Below are positions 1-8,457 of a stretch of DNA of 64,000 bases, in pieces. The notes under the pieces were generated by a model, which searched no databases, was not told the origin of the DNA, and worked only from the letters and a program-made list of their open reading frames with translations. Positions within the stretch are counted from its first letter, which is position 1. Every line of letters begins with the position of its first letter. This stretch comes from Paraburkholderia sp. BCC1886 (GTDB lineage: Bacteria; Pseudomonadota; Gammaproteobacteria; Burkholderiales; Burkholderiaceae), in the NCBI RefSeq assembly GCF_900996245.1, contig NZ_CAAJGK010000043.1, positions 105,700-169,699 of the forward strand, given 5' to 3'. A program made the position numbers and the translations under genes.

Positions 1-851
1 CGCAAGGGCTGATCGCCTACGCGGCCGCCGCGGCCGCTTCTCACGAGCGGGGCCGGATAGTCGGGGCGGCCGGCAGCGGCGTTTTCATCGGTCTGCTGAT
101 GGCGCGCGTATTCGCCGGCGCGGTCGGTGATCTGGCGGGCTGGCGCGGTGTCTATGTCTGTTCCGCGGCAATGATGCTGGCGCTCGCCTTCCCGTTATGG
201 TGGCGACTGCCCAAGCTGGGGACCGCCGCCAATCCGATGAGCTATCCGCGCCTGCTTGCCTCGATGCTGTCGATACTGCGGAACGATCGTGTGCTGCAGA
301 TTCGCGGCGTGCTGGCGCTGCTGATGTTCGCCAGCCTCAACATCTTCTGGAGCGCACTGGTCCTGCCGTTGAGCGCGCCGCCCTACCGCTTTTCGCACAC
401 CGCCATCGGCGCATTCGGACTGGCCGGCGTCGCGGGTGCGCTCGCCGCGGCGCGCGCCGGACAATGGGCCGATCGGGGCTATGGCGAGCGCACGAGTGCC
501 GCCGCGCTGATCATGCTGGTCCTCGCCTGGTGGCCGCTGTCGATGCTGCCGCATTCGTTGTGGGCGCTGGTGATCGGCATCGTGTTGCTGGATCTCGGCG
601 GTCAGGCATTGCACGTGACCAATCAAAGCCTGATCTTTCGTACGAACCCGGACACGCATAGCCGGCTGGTCGGTCTCTACATGTTGTTTTACGCGGTCGG
701 CAGCGGGCTCGGTGCAATCGGTACGACGATCACTTATGCGCATGCCGGCTGGCATGGCGTGTGTATTCTGGGCGCGAGCGTCGGTCTGCTGTCGCTGGTG
801 TTTTGGGCCGTGACCCGGCGGGCGATGCCCGACGCGGTCGCCGGAAGTTGA
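1..851 (+). CDS. MFS transporter, C-terminal part (5' end outside window)
   Basis: The reading frame is open from the left edge, so the N-terminus is missing. About 283 residues remain. They form alternating hydrophobic stretches typical of the second half of a major facilitator protein, with a cytoplasmic-loop-like GQWADRGYGERT segment resembling the repeated MFS loop motif between helices 8 and 9. The protein would be an inner-membrane secondary transporter. The remaining part lacks anything that fixes the substrate. It ends 21 bp before the PLP enzyme on the same strand, so the two may be cotranscribed. Confidence 0.85.
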   Translation, partial: QGLIAYAAAAAASHERGRIVGAAGSGVFIGLLMARVFAGAVGDLAGWRGVYVCSAAMMLALAFPLWWRLPKLGTAANPMSYPRLLASMLSILRNDRVLQIRGVLALLMFASLNIFWSALVLPLSAPPYRFSHTAIGAFGLAGVAGALAAARAGQWADRGYGERTSAAALIMLVLAWWPLSMLPHSLWALVIGIVLLDLGGQALHVTNQSLIFRTNPDTHSRLVGLYMLFYAVGSGLGAIGTTITYAHAGWHGVCILGASVGLLSLVFWAVTRRAMPDAVAGS

Positions 852-872
852 ATCTCAATCTTCGAGGGATGA

Positions 873-2246
873 ATGGATGAATTGAACCTGCTGGCCGACG
901 CCGATGCGCGCGGCCTGCGCTACACGGAAGGCAACGAGACCCGGCGCGTGTTCCCTTCGAACGAGGCTATCGCGGCACTGAGCGCGTTCGACGAACCGCT
1001 GCCCGCGAGCGGCTTGCCGGCCGGCGAAACATTGGCGCTGCTGGATGGCGTCGGTTCACCGGCGACCACGGCATCCAACGGCCCGCGCTATTTCGGTTTC
1101 GTGATCGGCGCGGCGCTACCGGCCGCCGCGGCGGCGGAACGGCTCATGCTGGCGTGGGACCAGTGCGCGTCCACGTTCGACAACTCCCCCGTCTCGGCGA
1201 CCGTGGAGCGGATCGCGGGCCGCTGGGTGCTCGACGCACTCGACCTGCCGCGCGAGAGCGCAGTGGGTTTCGGCACGAGCGCCACGGCTTGTACGCTCGC
1301 AGCGCTCGCCGCCGCCCGCCGCGCGTTGCTGGCGCGGCAGGGCTGGGACTTCGACCGCCAGGGCTTGAGCGACGCACCGGAAATCAAGGTCGTCGTGCCG
1401 GAACTGGTGCACATCACCGTGAAAAAGGCGCTGCGGATACTCGGCTTCGGGCTGGACCGGATCAGGTATGCCCCGGTCGATGCCGACGGGCGCGTCGATG
1501 TGGCGCGGCTGCCGTTGCTGGACGACAGCACGATCCTGTGTCTGCAAGCCGGCGAGGTGAACACCGGCGCGTTCGATCCGTTCGCACAGATCATCCCCCG
1601 CGCGCGGGAAGCCGGGGCCTGGGTGCATGTCGACGGCGCTTTCGGCCTGTGGGCGCGCGCCTCGTCGCTGGCAAGCTTGACCGAAGGCGTCGAACAGGCC
1701 GATAGCTGGACGACCGATGCCCACAAGTGGCTGAACACGCCCTACGACTGCGCAATGGCGATCTGTCGCGATCCGCAGGCATTGGCCGAGGCGATGAACT
1801 GCGATGCGGTCTATTCGACTGCGAGCGCGGATGCGCAGAAGAACCTCACGCTGGAATTCTCGCGCCGGCCGCGCGGCATTCCGGTCTGGGCGGCGCTACG
1901 CACGCTGGGTCGCAGTGGGATCGCGAATCTGATCGAGCGGCACTGCGCTCAAGCGCGGCAGATTGGCGAAGGCCTGACCCGTGCCGGCTTCGACGTACTC
2001 AATCGGGTCGTGCTGAATCAGGTGCTGTTCCGTTGCGCGACCGATGCCCAGACGCACGCGGTGCGGACCGCCGTGCAGGCATCCGGCGAGACATGGTTCG
2101 GCGGCACGGTCTGGCAGGGGCGGCCGGCGCTACGCATCAGCGTGTCGTCGTGGCGCACCCGGGACGAGGATGTGGAAGCGTTGGTGCGACTGCTGGCCGG
2201 GCTCAACCAGAACAACCCGGCCAACCCTGCTAACCCGGCCACCTGA
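873..2246 (+). CDS. PLP-dependent decarboxylase/aminotransferase-fold enzyme (group II decarboxylase-like)
   Basis: This 457-residue protein has the layout of group II pyridoxal-phosphate decarboxylases (aromatic amino acid, glutamate or sphingosine-phosphate-lyase relatives). A GFGTSATACTLAAL segment near residue 130 fits the phosphate-binding turn, HVDGAFGLWA near residue 254 contains the PLP-ring aspartate, and TTDAHKWLN near residue 280 carries the Schiff-base lysine. The start at 873 has a GAGGG ribosome site five bases upstream; the ATG at 869 runs straight into a stop. The C-terminus ends in a low-complexity NNPANPANPAT tail. Substrate cannot be read from the sequence; a decarboxylase or lyase acting on an amino acid is the best guess. 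Confidence 0.8.
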   Translation: MDELNLLADADARGLRYTEGNETRRVFPSNEAIAALSAFDEPLPASGLPAGETLALLDGVGSPATTASNGPRYFGFVIGAALPAAAAAERLMLAWDQCASTFDNSPVSATVERIAGRWVLDALDLPRESAVGFGTSATACTLAALAAARRALLARQGWDFDRQGLSDAPEIKVVVPELVHITVKKALRILGFGLDRIRYAPVDADGRVDVARLPLLDDSTILCLQAGEVNTGAFDPFAQIIPRAREAGAWVHVDGAFGLWARASSLASLTEGVEQADSWTTDAHKWLNTPYDCAMAICRDPQALAEAMNCDAVYSTASADAQKNLTLEFSRRPRGIPVWAALRTLGRSGIANLIERHCAQARQIGEGLTRAGFDVLNRVVLNQVLFRCATDAQTHAVRTAVQASGETWFGGTVWQGRPALRISVSSWRTRDEDVEALVRLLAGLNQNNPANPANPAT

Positions 2247-2272
2247 CCGACTGCCCCAGGCGGTTTCAGTCT

Positions 2273-2665
2273 TTAAGGCTGCGCCGCCGCGTCGTCTTCG
2301 CGGAACAGCTTGTCGGCCAGGTGAAACGCCGAATTCGCCGCCGGCACGCCGCAATAGATCGCGGTCTGCAACAGCACTTCCTTGATCTGCTCGCGCGTCA
2401 CGCCGTTGTTTTTCGCGGCGCGCAAATGCAACGCCAGCTCTTCGCTGCGATTCAACGCGACCATCATCGCGATGGTCAGGAGACTGCGCGTGTGACGCGG
2501 CAAGCCGTCGCGCGTCCAGATTTCGCCCCACGCATAACGGGTGATCAGGTTCTGGAACTCGTCCGTCAATTCAGTGCGGTTCGCGAGCGACCGGTCGACG
2601 TGCGCGCTGCCCAGCACCGCGCGACGAACCCCGAGCCCGGCTTCATAGCGGTCTTCGTCGTTCAT
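2273..2665 (-). CDS. pcaC: 4-carboxymuconolactone decarboxylase
   Basis: PcaC converts 4-carboxymuconolactone to beta-ketoadipate enol-lactone in the protocatechuate branch of the beta-ketoadipate pathway. The 130-residue product is full length for the family and shows the carboxymuconolactone decarboxylase core: RHTRSLLTIAMMVAL, the conserved ELALHLRAAKNNGVT helix and a C-terminal AIYCGVPAANSAF segment. The start at 2665 is chosen because it overlaps the pcaD stop by the classic ATGA arrangement; longer open frames upstream lie inside pcaD. It is the last gene of the minus-strand pca operon and is followed by the convergent PLP gene 26 bp away. Confidence 0.95.
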   Translation of the reverse strand: MNDEDRYEAGLGVRRAVLGSAHVDRSLANRTELTDEFQNLITRYAWGEIWTRDGLPRHTRSLLTIAMMVALNRSEELALHLRAAKNNGVTREQIKEVLLQTAIYCGVPAANSAFHLADKLFREDDAAAQP

Positions 2666-3453
2666 TTCTGCTCCGTCAGGAAATCGAGCACGGTCTTCGT
2701 GAAAGCCTCGACCTTCTCGATGTTGGAAAGATGCGAAGCGTCGAGTTCGACGTAACGCGCGCCCGGAATCGCCTGCGCCAGTTCGCGGCCTTGCGCGGGC
2801 GTGGCGGCCAGATCGTGCGTGCCGCTGATCACCAGCGCGGGCACCTTGATGCCGGGCGCTTCGGGACGCAGATCGGCCGCGTCGATCGCATCGCAATTCG
2901 ACGCGTAGCCTTCCTTGTCGGTATGCACGAACACGTCGCGGATCATCGACAGCGCGACCGGCTCGCGTTCGAAGAACCCAGCCGTGAACCAGCGCGGCAA
3001 CACCGCGTCGGCGAGTGCGAGCAAGCCTTCGGCGCGTGCTTTCGCGGCGCGCGGCACCCACACTTCCGGCGAACCGATGCGCGCGGCGGTATTGCACAAC
3101 ACGACGCGCTCGATACGGTCCGCGTGACGCGCGGCCAATGCGACGCCGGTCAGACCGCCCATCGAGAGCCCGCAAAAATTCGCGCGCGCGATCTTCAGCG
3201 TATCCATCAGGCCGAGCACGTCGCCGGTCAATTGCTCGATCGTGTACGGGCCTTCAGGCGCTTCGGAATGGCCATGACCACGCGTGTCGTAACGCAGCAC
3301 GCGAAAGTGTTTCGACAGTGCCGCGACTTGCGGCGTCCACATCGAGATGTCGCTGCCGAGCGAGTTCGACAGAACCAGCCACGGCGCGCTGCCGTGACGG
3401 TCGCCGTCGATTCGATAATGCAGCTCGGTGCCGTTGACTGCGGCGTAAGGCAT
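2662..3453 (-). CDS. pcaD: 3-oxoadipate enol-lactonase
   Basis: PcaD hydrolyses beta-ketoadipate enol-lactone to beta-ketoadipate. The 263-residue product is an alpha/beta hydrolase: oxyanion-hole region SNSLGSDISMW near residue 30, nucleophile elbow CGLSMGG near residue 94, acid residue in SGTHDLA near residue 214 and catalytic histidine in DASHLSNIE near residue 242. The start sits 5 bp from the pcaB stop and the stop overlaps pcaC by 4 bp, so the three genes are translationally linked. Family and order in the operon agree, so the call is firm. Confidence 0.95.
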   Translation of the reverse strand: MPYAAVNGTELHYRIDGDRHGSAPWLVLSNSLGSDISMWTPQVAALSKHFRVLRYDTRGHGHSEAPEGPYTIEQLTGDVLGLMDTLKIARANFCGLSMGGLTGVALAARHADRIERVVLCNTAARIGSPEVWVPRAAKARAEGLLALADAVLPRWFTAGFFEREPVALSMIRDVFVHTDKEGYASNCDAIDAADLRPEAPGIKVPALVISGTHDLAATPAQGRELAQAIPGARYVELDASHLSNIEKVEAFTKTVLDFLTEQK

Positions 3454-3458
3454 GCCGG

Positions 3459-4844
3459 TTACTCCCTGGAGTTGGATTGGGCGCGCGCGGCGCGGGTCTG
3501 ATGAAGGGCCAGCGCGGCGTCCACATAAGCGTGGGCCTGGCCGACGTAATGGGCGGGGTCGAGCAGTTGCCGCAGGCGCTCGACCGGCAGATGATCGGTG
3601 ACGGCGGCATCGGCGGCCAGCACGTCGAACAGCGTTTTGCCGCCGGCAATCGCCGCTTTCGACGCGCGTTCGACCAGATGATGCGCATCCAGCCGGCCGA
3701 TGCTGTCGCCGAGCGCGAGCATCACCGCTTCGCCGAGAATCAAACCCTGTGTGATGTCGAGGTTCGCCGCGAGACGCGCCTCGTTGACGTTCAGGCCGCA
3801 CGCGATCTGCTGGATATGGGCGAGCGCGCCGCCGGCGAGCCGCGCGAGATCGGGCAACGCGTCCCACTCGGCTTGCCAGCCGCCGAGCGCGCGTTCGTGC
3901 TCCTGCACCATGCCCGCGAACACGGTCGCCACCAGCCCGGGCGCGCGCGTCGCGGCGGTCAGCACGGCCGCGCAACCGACCGGGTTGCGCTTGTGCGGCA
4001 TTGTCGACGAGCCGCCTTTACCGGCTGCGGCCGGTTCGGCCAGTTCGTCGACTTCGGTTTGCATCTGAAGCGAGATGTCGCGCGCAATTTTGCCGAGCGT
4101 GCCGATCAGCATGCCGAACAGCGCGGCCGTGTCGGCCATGCGGTCGCGCTGCGTATGCCACGGCAAGGTCGGCACGGCGAGGCCGAGTTCTTCGGCGAGC
4201 GTGCGCGTCACCTCGGGCGCGGCATCGCGCAGACTCGCCAGCGTGCCCGCCGCGCCGCCGAATTGCAGCACCAGCACGCGCGCGCGCAATGCATCGAGCC
4301 GGTCGCGATGACGCAGCAACGCGTCGAGCCATTGCGCGAATTTCAGACCGAGCGTAATGGGCAACGCCTGCTGCAACCACGTGCGGCCGATCATCGGCGT
4401 CGCACGATGGGTTTGCGCGAGCTTCGCGACTGCGTCGCAGGTGGCCTGCAAACCCTGGTCGAGCAGCGTGAAGGTGTCGCGCAGTTGCAGCACCGTCGCC
4501 GTGTCGATGATGTCCTGACTCGTCGCGCCCCAATGCACGTACTTCGATGCGTCGGCGTCGGCCGCTTTCACGCGCGCGGTGAGTTGCTTGACGAGCGGAA
4601 TCGCCAGATTGCCGCCGAGCGCGGCGTCGCGCACCAGCGCGTCGGCGTCGAGCTGGCTCGCTTCACAAGCCGCCTCGATCGCCGCCACCGCGCTATGCGG
4701 AATCACTCGATGCGCCGCCGCTGCCCGCGCGAGCGCCGCTTCCACGTCGAGCATCCGTTGCAGCGTCGTGTGCGGCGCCCAGATGTCGTTCATCGGCTGA
4801 GTGCCGCAGAGAAGGCCGGTCAAACGGGCGCTGGAGTCGAGCAT
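3459..4844 (-). CDS. pcaB: 3-carboxy-cis,cis-muconate cycloisomerase
   Basis: PcaB lactonises beta-carboxymuconate to 4-carboxymuconolactone. The 461-residue protein belongs to the fumarase/aspartase superfamily; the signature loop GGSSTMPHKRNPVGC is at about residue 277 and the substrate-binding KYVHWGATSQDI segment at about residue 97. The start at 4844 gives the N-terminus MLDSSARLTG, normal for beta-proteobacterial PcaB; the frame continues upstream without family resemblance. It lies 44 bp after pcaJ and 5 bp before pcaD. No thiolase gene (pcaF) sits between pcaJ and pcaB. Confidence 0.95.
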   Translation of the reverse strand: MLDSSARLTGLLCGTQPMNDIWAPHTTLQRMLDVEAALARAAAAHRVIPHSAVAAIEAACEASQLDADALVRDAALGGNLAIPLVKQLTARVKAADADASKYVHWGATSQDIIDTATVLQLRDTFTLLDQGLQATCDAVAKLAQTHRATPMIGRTWLQQALPITLGLKFAQWLDALLRHRDRLDALRARVLVLQFGGAAGTLASLRDAAPEVTRTLAEELGLAVPTLPWHTQRDRMADTAALFGMLIGTLGKIARDISLQMQTEVDELAEPAAAGKGGSSTMPHKRNPVGCAAVLTAATRAPGLVATVFAGMVQEHERALGGWQAEWDALPDLARLAGGALAHIQQIACGLNVNEARLAANLDITQGLILGEAVMLALGDSIGRLDAHHLVERASKAAIAGGKTLFDVLAADAAVTDHLPVERLRQLLDPAHYVGQAHAYVDAALALHQTRAARAQSNSRE

Positions 4845-4888
4845 GTGATAGGCGTCGATGAACGAGGGTTGAATGAATCGGGCCGCGC

Positions 4889-5548
4889 TCAGGCCGCCCT
4901 GGCGTTTTGCGTACCGTCGATCAGCGGCACGCCGGTCAGGTCGTGCAACTCGTCGAAGCTGATATCCGAGCAGATTTCGCTGACCACCAGACCTTGATCG
5001 GTCACGTCGATTACCGCCAGATCCGTATAAATGCGATCGACACATGCAACGCCGGTGACCGGATACGAGCATTCGGCGGCGATCTTGCTTTCGCCCTGCT
5101 TCGTCAGGTGCTCCATCATCACATAGACCTGCTTCGCGCCGATCGCCAGATCCATTGCGCCGCCCACGGCCGGTATCGCGTCGGGCGCGCCGGTGTGCCA
5201 GTTCGCGAGGTCGCCCTTGGCCGACACCTGGAACGCGCCCAGCACGCAGAAGTCGAGGTGGCCGCCGCGCATCATTGCAAACGAATCGGAATGGTGGAAG
5301 TACGCGCCGCCGGTCAGCAAGGTGACGTGCTGCTTGCCGGCGTTGATCAGTTCGTCGTCTTCCTCGCCTTTCGCGGGCGCCGGGCCCATGCCGAGCAGAC
5401 CGTTTTCACTGTGCAGGAAGATTTCTTTTTCGGCGCCGAGGTGGTTCGCCACCAGGGTCGGCACGCCGATGCCGAGGTTCACGTAAGCGCCTTCAGGAAT
5501 GTCCTGGGCAACGCGCTTGGCCATTTCATCGCGGGTCAGTTTTTTCAT
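4889..5548 (-). CDS. pcaJ: 3-oxoadipate CoA-transferase subunit B
   Basis: PcaJ with PcaI moves CoA from succinyl-CoA to beta-ketoadipate. The 219-residue product is a class I CoA-transferase beta subunit: NLGIGVPTLVANHL near residue 24, then the catalytic glutamate in the SENGLLGMGP motif near residue 48. A strong AGGAGACC ribosome site precedes the start. It follows pcaI by 11 bp. Taken alone it could be an acetoacetate (ScoB/AtoA) transferase, but its position with pcaBDC makes the 3-oxoadipate role the better reading. Confidence 0.92.
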   Translation of the reverse strand: MKKLTRDEMAKRVAQDIPEGAYVNLGIGVPTLVANHLGAEKEIFLHSENGLLGMGPAPAKGEEDDELINAGKQHVTLLTGGAYFHHSDSFAMMRGGHLDFCVLGAFQVSAKGDLANWHTGAPDAIPAVGGAMDLAIGAKQVYVMMEHLTKQGESKIAAECSYPVTGVACVDRIYTDLAVIDVTDQGLVVSEICSDISFDELHDLTGVPLIDGTQNARAA

Positions 5549-5559
5549 GTCGGGTCTCC

Positions 5560-6264
5560 TCAGGCGGCGGTCGCGGATGCCAGTTCGGCTTGATGCGTGG
5601 CTTGCGGCACTTCGATCACACGTTGCACGAAGATGCCGGGCGTAATGATGTTTTCCGGATCGAGTTCGCCGAGCGGCACGACTTTCGACACCTGCACGAT
5701 GGCGGTTTTCGCGGCGCTGGCCATGATCGGGCCGAAGTTGCGCGCGGTCTTGCGATACACCAGATTGCCCCAGCGGTCGCCCTTGAACGCCTTGATCAGC
5801 GCGAAATCGGCGTGCAGCGGCGACTCGAGCACGTAGTGCTTGCCGTCGATCAGGCGGGTTTCCTTGCCCTCGGCCAGCCTCGTGCCGTACGCGGTCGGCG
5901 TGAAGAAACCGCCGATGCCGGCGCCCGCGGCGCGAATCCGTTCCGCGAGATTACCTTGCGGCACGAGTTCCAGTTCGATTTCGCCGGCGCGGTAGAGCGC
6001 GTCGAACACATACGAGTCGGTCTGACGCGGGAACGAGCAGATGATCTTGCGCACGCGCTTCGCCTTGAGCAACGCAGCGAGGCCGATGTCGCCGTTACCG
6101 GCATTGTTGTTGACGATGGTCAGCTCGCGCGAGCCCTGCTCGATGAGCGCGTCGATCAGCTCGGAGGGCATGCCGGCCGTGCCGAAGCCACCGATCATGA
6201 CGGTCGCGCCGTCGTGGACATCGGCGACCGCCGACTGAAGTGACTCGAAAATCTTGTTGATCAT
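5560..6264 (-). CDS. pcaI: 3-oxoadipate CoA-transferase subunit A
   Basis: This is the alpha subunit of the same CoA-transferase, 234 residues. The family motif GATVMIGGFGTAGMPSELID is at about residues 19-38, followed by a glycine-rich NNNAGNGDIGLAAL segment. It is the first gene of the minus-strand pca operon, with AAAGGAAT placed as a ribosome site before the ATG at 6264. The 306-bp gap to the divergent LysR gene should hold the operon promoter. An acetoacetate role is the alternative, less likely because of the pcaBDC genes downstream. Confidence 0.92.
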   Translation of the reverse strand: MINKIFESLQSAVADVHDGATVMIGGFGTAGMPSELIDALIEQGSRELTIVNNNAGNGDIGLAALLKAKRVRKIICSFPRQTDSYVFDALYRAGEIELELVPQGNLAERIRAAGAGIGGFFTPTAYGTRLAEGKETRLIDGKHYVLESPLHADFALIKAFKGDRWGNLVYRKTARNFGPIMASAAKTAIVQVSKVVPLGELDPENIITPGIFVQRVIEVPQATHQAELASATAA

Positions 6265-6570
6265 GTCGAAATTCCTTTGGGGGCGCTGCAAGCCGCTGGA
6301 CGGGCGGAGTGGCCGGGGGGTGACGCAGGTGGCTGGTGCAGCGAGGCTTGGCAGGACTGTCTCCGGGCTTGGGCGGGTTTCGCGCATTGGCTGACTTCTC
6401 GTTCGCCAATTGTTCTATATACGAACATGGATTCGTTTAGCGAACCAATGCGCGATTATGGTTGGCGCCCGGGAAACTTGTCAAGGCGGCGAGTCCCTAC
6501 TATCCGGATCCGGAAATTCTGCCCGACCCTCTATACACTGGCGGCATACCACCCGCGCCCTTTGGGGCTC
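6265..6570. promoter_or_regulatory. Divergent promoter region between pcaI and the LysR regulator
   Basis: This 306-bp gene-free stretch must hold both promoters. In its middle the sequence turns AT-rich (about 6411-6460) and contains two tandem palindromes, described separately. The open frame that continues upstream of the LysR gene through this region has no family resemblance and is taken as non-coding. Confidence 0.7.
6412..6445. promoter_or_regulatory. Two tandem TTC-N7-GAA operator-like palindromes
   Basis: GTTCTATATACGAAC (6412-6426) and ATTCGTTTAGCGAAC (6431-6445) are two near-palindromes whose centres lie 19 bp apart, close to two helical turns. Both fit the T-N11-A LysR box (TTC-N7-GAA). 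A further GTTC half-site starts at 6401. They lie between divergent pcaI and the LysR gene. An IclR-type PcaR site is the main alternative, because GTTCG-containing 15-mers of this kind are also known for that family. Confidence 0.55.
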
Positions 6571-7506
6571 ATGACCATGCCCGAGACGCAACTCGACCTC
6601 AACCTTATTCCCTACCTCGTGGCGATGGAAGACACCCGCAACGTCAGCCGCGCGGCCGACCAGCTAGGCGTCAGCCAGCCGCGCGTCAGTACGGCGTTAG
6701 GCCGGCTCCGGCAATATTTCGACGATCCGCTGTTCGTGCGCACCTCCAAAGGCATGGAACCCACGCCGCGCGCGCTGGCCATCCTGCCCGCCGCGCGCGA
6801 CGCGCTGCTGCGCATCGAGAAAGGCATGCTCGACGTGCAGGAGTTCGAGCCGGCGACCAGCACGCACACGTTTTCCATCGCGCTATCGGACGTAGGCGAG
6901 ATCGTGTTTCTGCCGCGGCTCCTGCAACTGTTCGCCGAACGTGCGCCGTTCGCGAATCTGCGGTCGGTGTCGCTGTCGCCCTCGCAGGTGGAACGCGGCC
7001 TCGAATCCGGCGACGTCGATCTCGCGGTCGGCTATTTCCCGGACCTGTCGGGCACCAACTTCTTCCAGCAACGGCTTTTCACGCACCGGTTCATCTGCCT
7101 GATGCGTTCGGGGCATCCGCTTTCCAGAGCGCCGCTGACGCTCGCGCAGTATGTCGCGGCCGGCCATGCGGTCGTGCGCGCCGAAGGGCGCAGCCAGGAA
7201 GTGCTCGAACAGCATCTGGAGAAGAAGCGAATCAAACGCCGCGCGGTGCTCGAAACCCCGCACTTCATGAGTCTGCCGTTCATCCTCGCGCGCACCGATC
7301 TGCTCGCGACGGTACCGCACGCGATCGGCTTCGCCTACGTGTCCGAACATGCGTCGATCATGCTGGTCGAGCCGCCGCTGCCGCTGCCGCGCTTCGATCT
7401 GCGCCAGCACTGGCATCGCAAGTTTCATAACGATCCGCGTGGCACGTGGTTGCGCGGCGTGGTCGCCGAACTTTTCAACGACGCGCTCGACGAGTGGCCC
7501 AAATAA
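6571..7506 (+). CDS. LysR-family regulator, probably of the pca operon
   Basis: The 311-residue protein has an N-terminal winged helix-turn-helix (LDLNLIPYLVAMEDTRNVSR, then AADQLGVSQPRVSTALGRLR and FDDPLFVRT) and a C-terminal periplasmic-binding-protein-like effector domain from about residue 95. The start is ATG at 6571 or the ATG two codons later at 6577; both put the helix-turn-helix at the usual distance from the N-terminus. Its divergent position and the palindromes in the gap suggest it controls pcaIJBDC, perhaps with an aromatic intermediate as effector. It could be a PcaQ-like activator, but the visible operator does not match the published PcaQ motif, so no symbol is given. Confidence 0.85.
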   Translation: MTMPETQLDLNLIPYLVAMEDTRNVSRAADQLGVSQPRVSTALGRLRQYFDDPLFVRTSKGMEPTPRALAILPAARDALLRIEKGMLDVQEFEPATSTHTFSIALSDVGEIVFLPRLLQLFAERAPFANLRSVSLSPSQVERGLESGDVDLAVGYFPDLSGTNFFQQRLFTHRFICLMRSGHPLSRAPLTLAQYVAAGHAVVRAEGRSQEVLEQHLEKKRIKRRAVLETPHFMSLPFILARTDLLATVPHAIGFAYVSEHASIMLVEPPLPLPRFDLRQHWHRKFHNDPRGTWLRGVVAELFNDALDEWPK

Positions 7507-7638
7507 GCCGCGCCCCACCGCCGTAGGGGGCATCGCGCCGCGCCCGGCAAAACATGGAACAATGGCCGCACTCATTGAACCCGTGTGAACCCGCGCGCGC
7601 AGGGCGTCGTGGACGCGCGTTTCCCAGAGGAGCCATGG

Positions 7639-8277
7639 ATGGCCAGCAGCAAATCGAACACAAACCAACCGGCGGCGCAAACAGCGCGCCCCAGCCGCGA
7701 CGAAGCCGAAGCAGCGGTTCGCGTGCTGTTGCGTTGGGCCGGCGATAACCCCGAGCGCGAAGGTCTGCTCGATACTCCGGCGCGCGTCGTGCGCTCCTAT
7801 GAAGAGTTTTACGCCGGTTACCAGATCGATCCGCGCGAGATTCTGTCGCGCACCTTCTCCGAAGTGGACGGCTACGACGAGATGATCGTGCTGAAAGACA
7901 TCCGCTTCGAAAGCTATTGCGAACATCACATGGTGCCGATCATCGGCCGCGCGCACGTCGCGTATCTGCCGAATCATCGGGTGGTGGGTATTTCCAAACT
8001 GGCGCGCCTCGTCGATGCGTTCGCCAAGCGGCTGCAAATCCAGGAAAAGATGACGGTGCAGATCGCCGATACGCTGAACGACGTGCTGCAACCGGCAGGC
8101 GTCGGTGTGATCCTCGAAGCGGCGCATCAGTGCATGTCCACGCGTGGCGTGCACAAGGCCGGCGTCACGATGGTGACCTCGCGGATGCTCGGCACGTTCC
8201 GCTCCGACCCGTCCACGCGGCGCGAGTTTCTGTCGATCGTCGGCAATCCGGGCGTGGTGGCAATCTCGAACACCTGA
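7639..8277 (+). CDS. folE: GTP cyclohydrolase I
   Basis: FolE converts GTP to 7,8-dihydroneopterin triphosphate, the first step of folate/tetrahydropterin synthesis. The 212-residue product shows the family core: [16 protein letters not shown] near residue 43, the zinc-binding [18 protein letters not shown] with Cys and His ligands near residue 88, and [10 protein letters not shown] with the third zinc-ligand cysteine near residue 159. The start at 7639 has an AGAGGAG ribosome site and gives the normal family length; the frame opens 18 codons earlier without resemblance. A short poly-basic/polar N-terminal extension (about 20 residues) is normal for this family. Confidence 0.95.
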   Translation: MASSKSNTNQPAAQTARPSRDEAEAAVRVLLRWAGDNPEREGLLDTPARVVRSYEEFYAGYQIDPREILSRTFSEVDGYDEMIVLKDIRFESYCEHHMVPIIGRAHVAYLPNHRVVGISKLARLVDAFAKRLQIQEKMTVQIADTLNDVLQPAGVGVILEAAHQCMSTRGVHKAGVTMVTSRMLGTFRSDPSTRREFLSIVGNPGVVAISNT

Positions 8278-8457
8278 GACGGCAGGCAACGAACGCCTGA
8301 CCAGCGGAACACCAGAAGACCAGAAGACCGAAAGCGGTTCGGACCGCGCGCCGTCCGTTCGGGAACACGCTTTGCAGGCAGGCCAACACGTTCCCCGCGT
8401 ATCCGGTGCTCCTGCGCCGACGCGGCCGGCCCATCCGCTCAAACAGGAGTTCCGCAA

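Noticed and set aside
6883..8457. A 524-codon minus-strand frame across the LysR gene, folE and the next gap
   Set aside because: It runs antisense across two convincing genes, is Arg-rich and has no family resemblance; long open antisense frames are common in GC-rich DNA.
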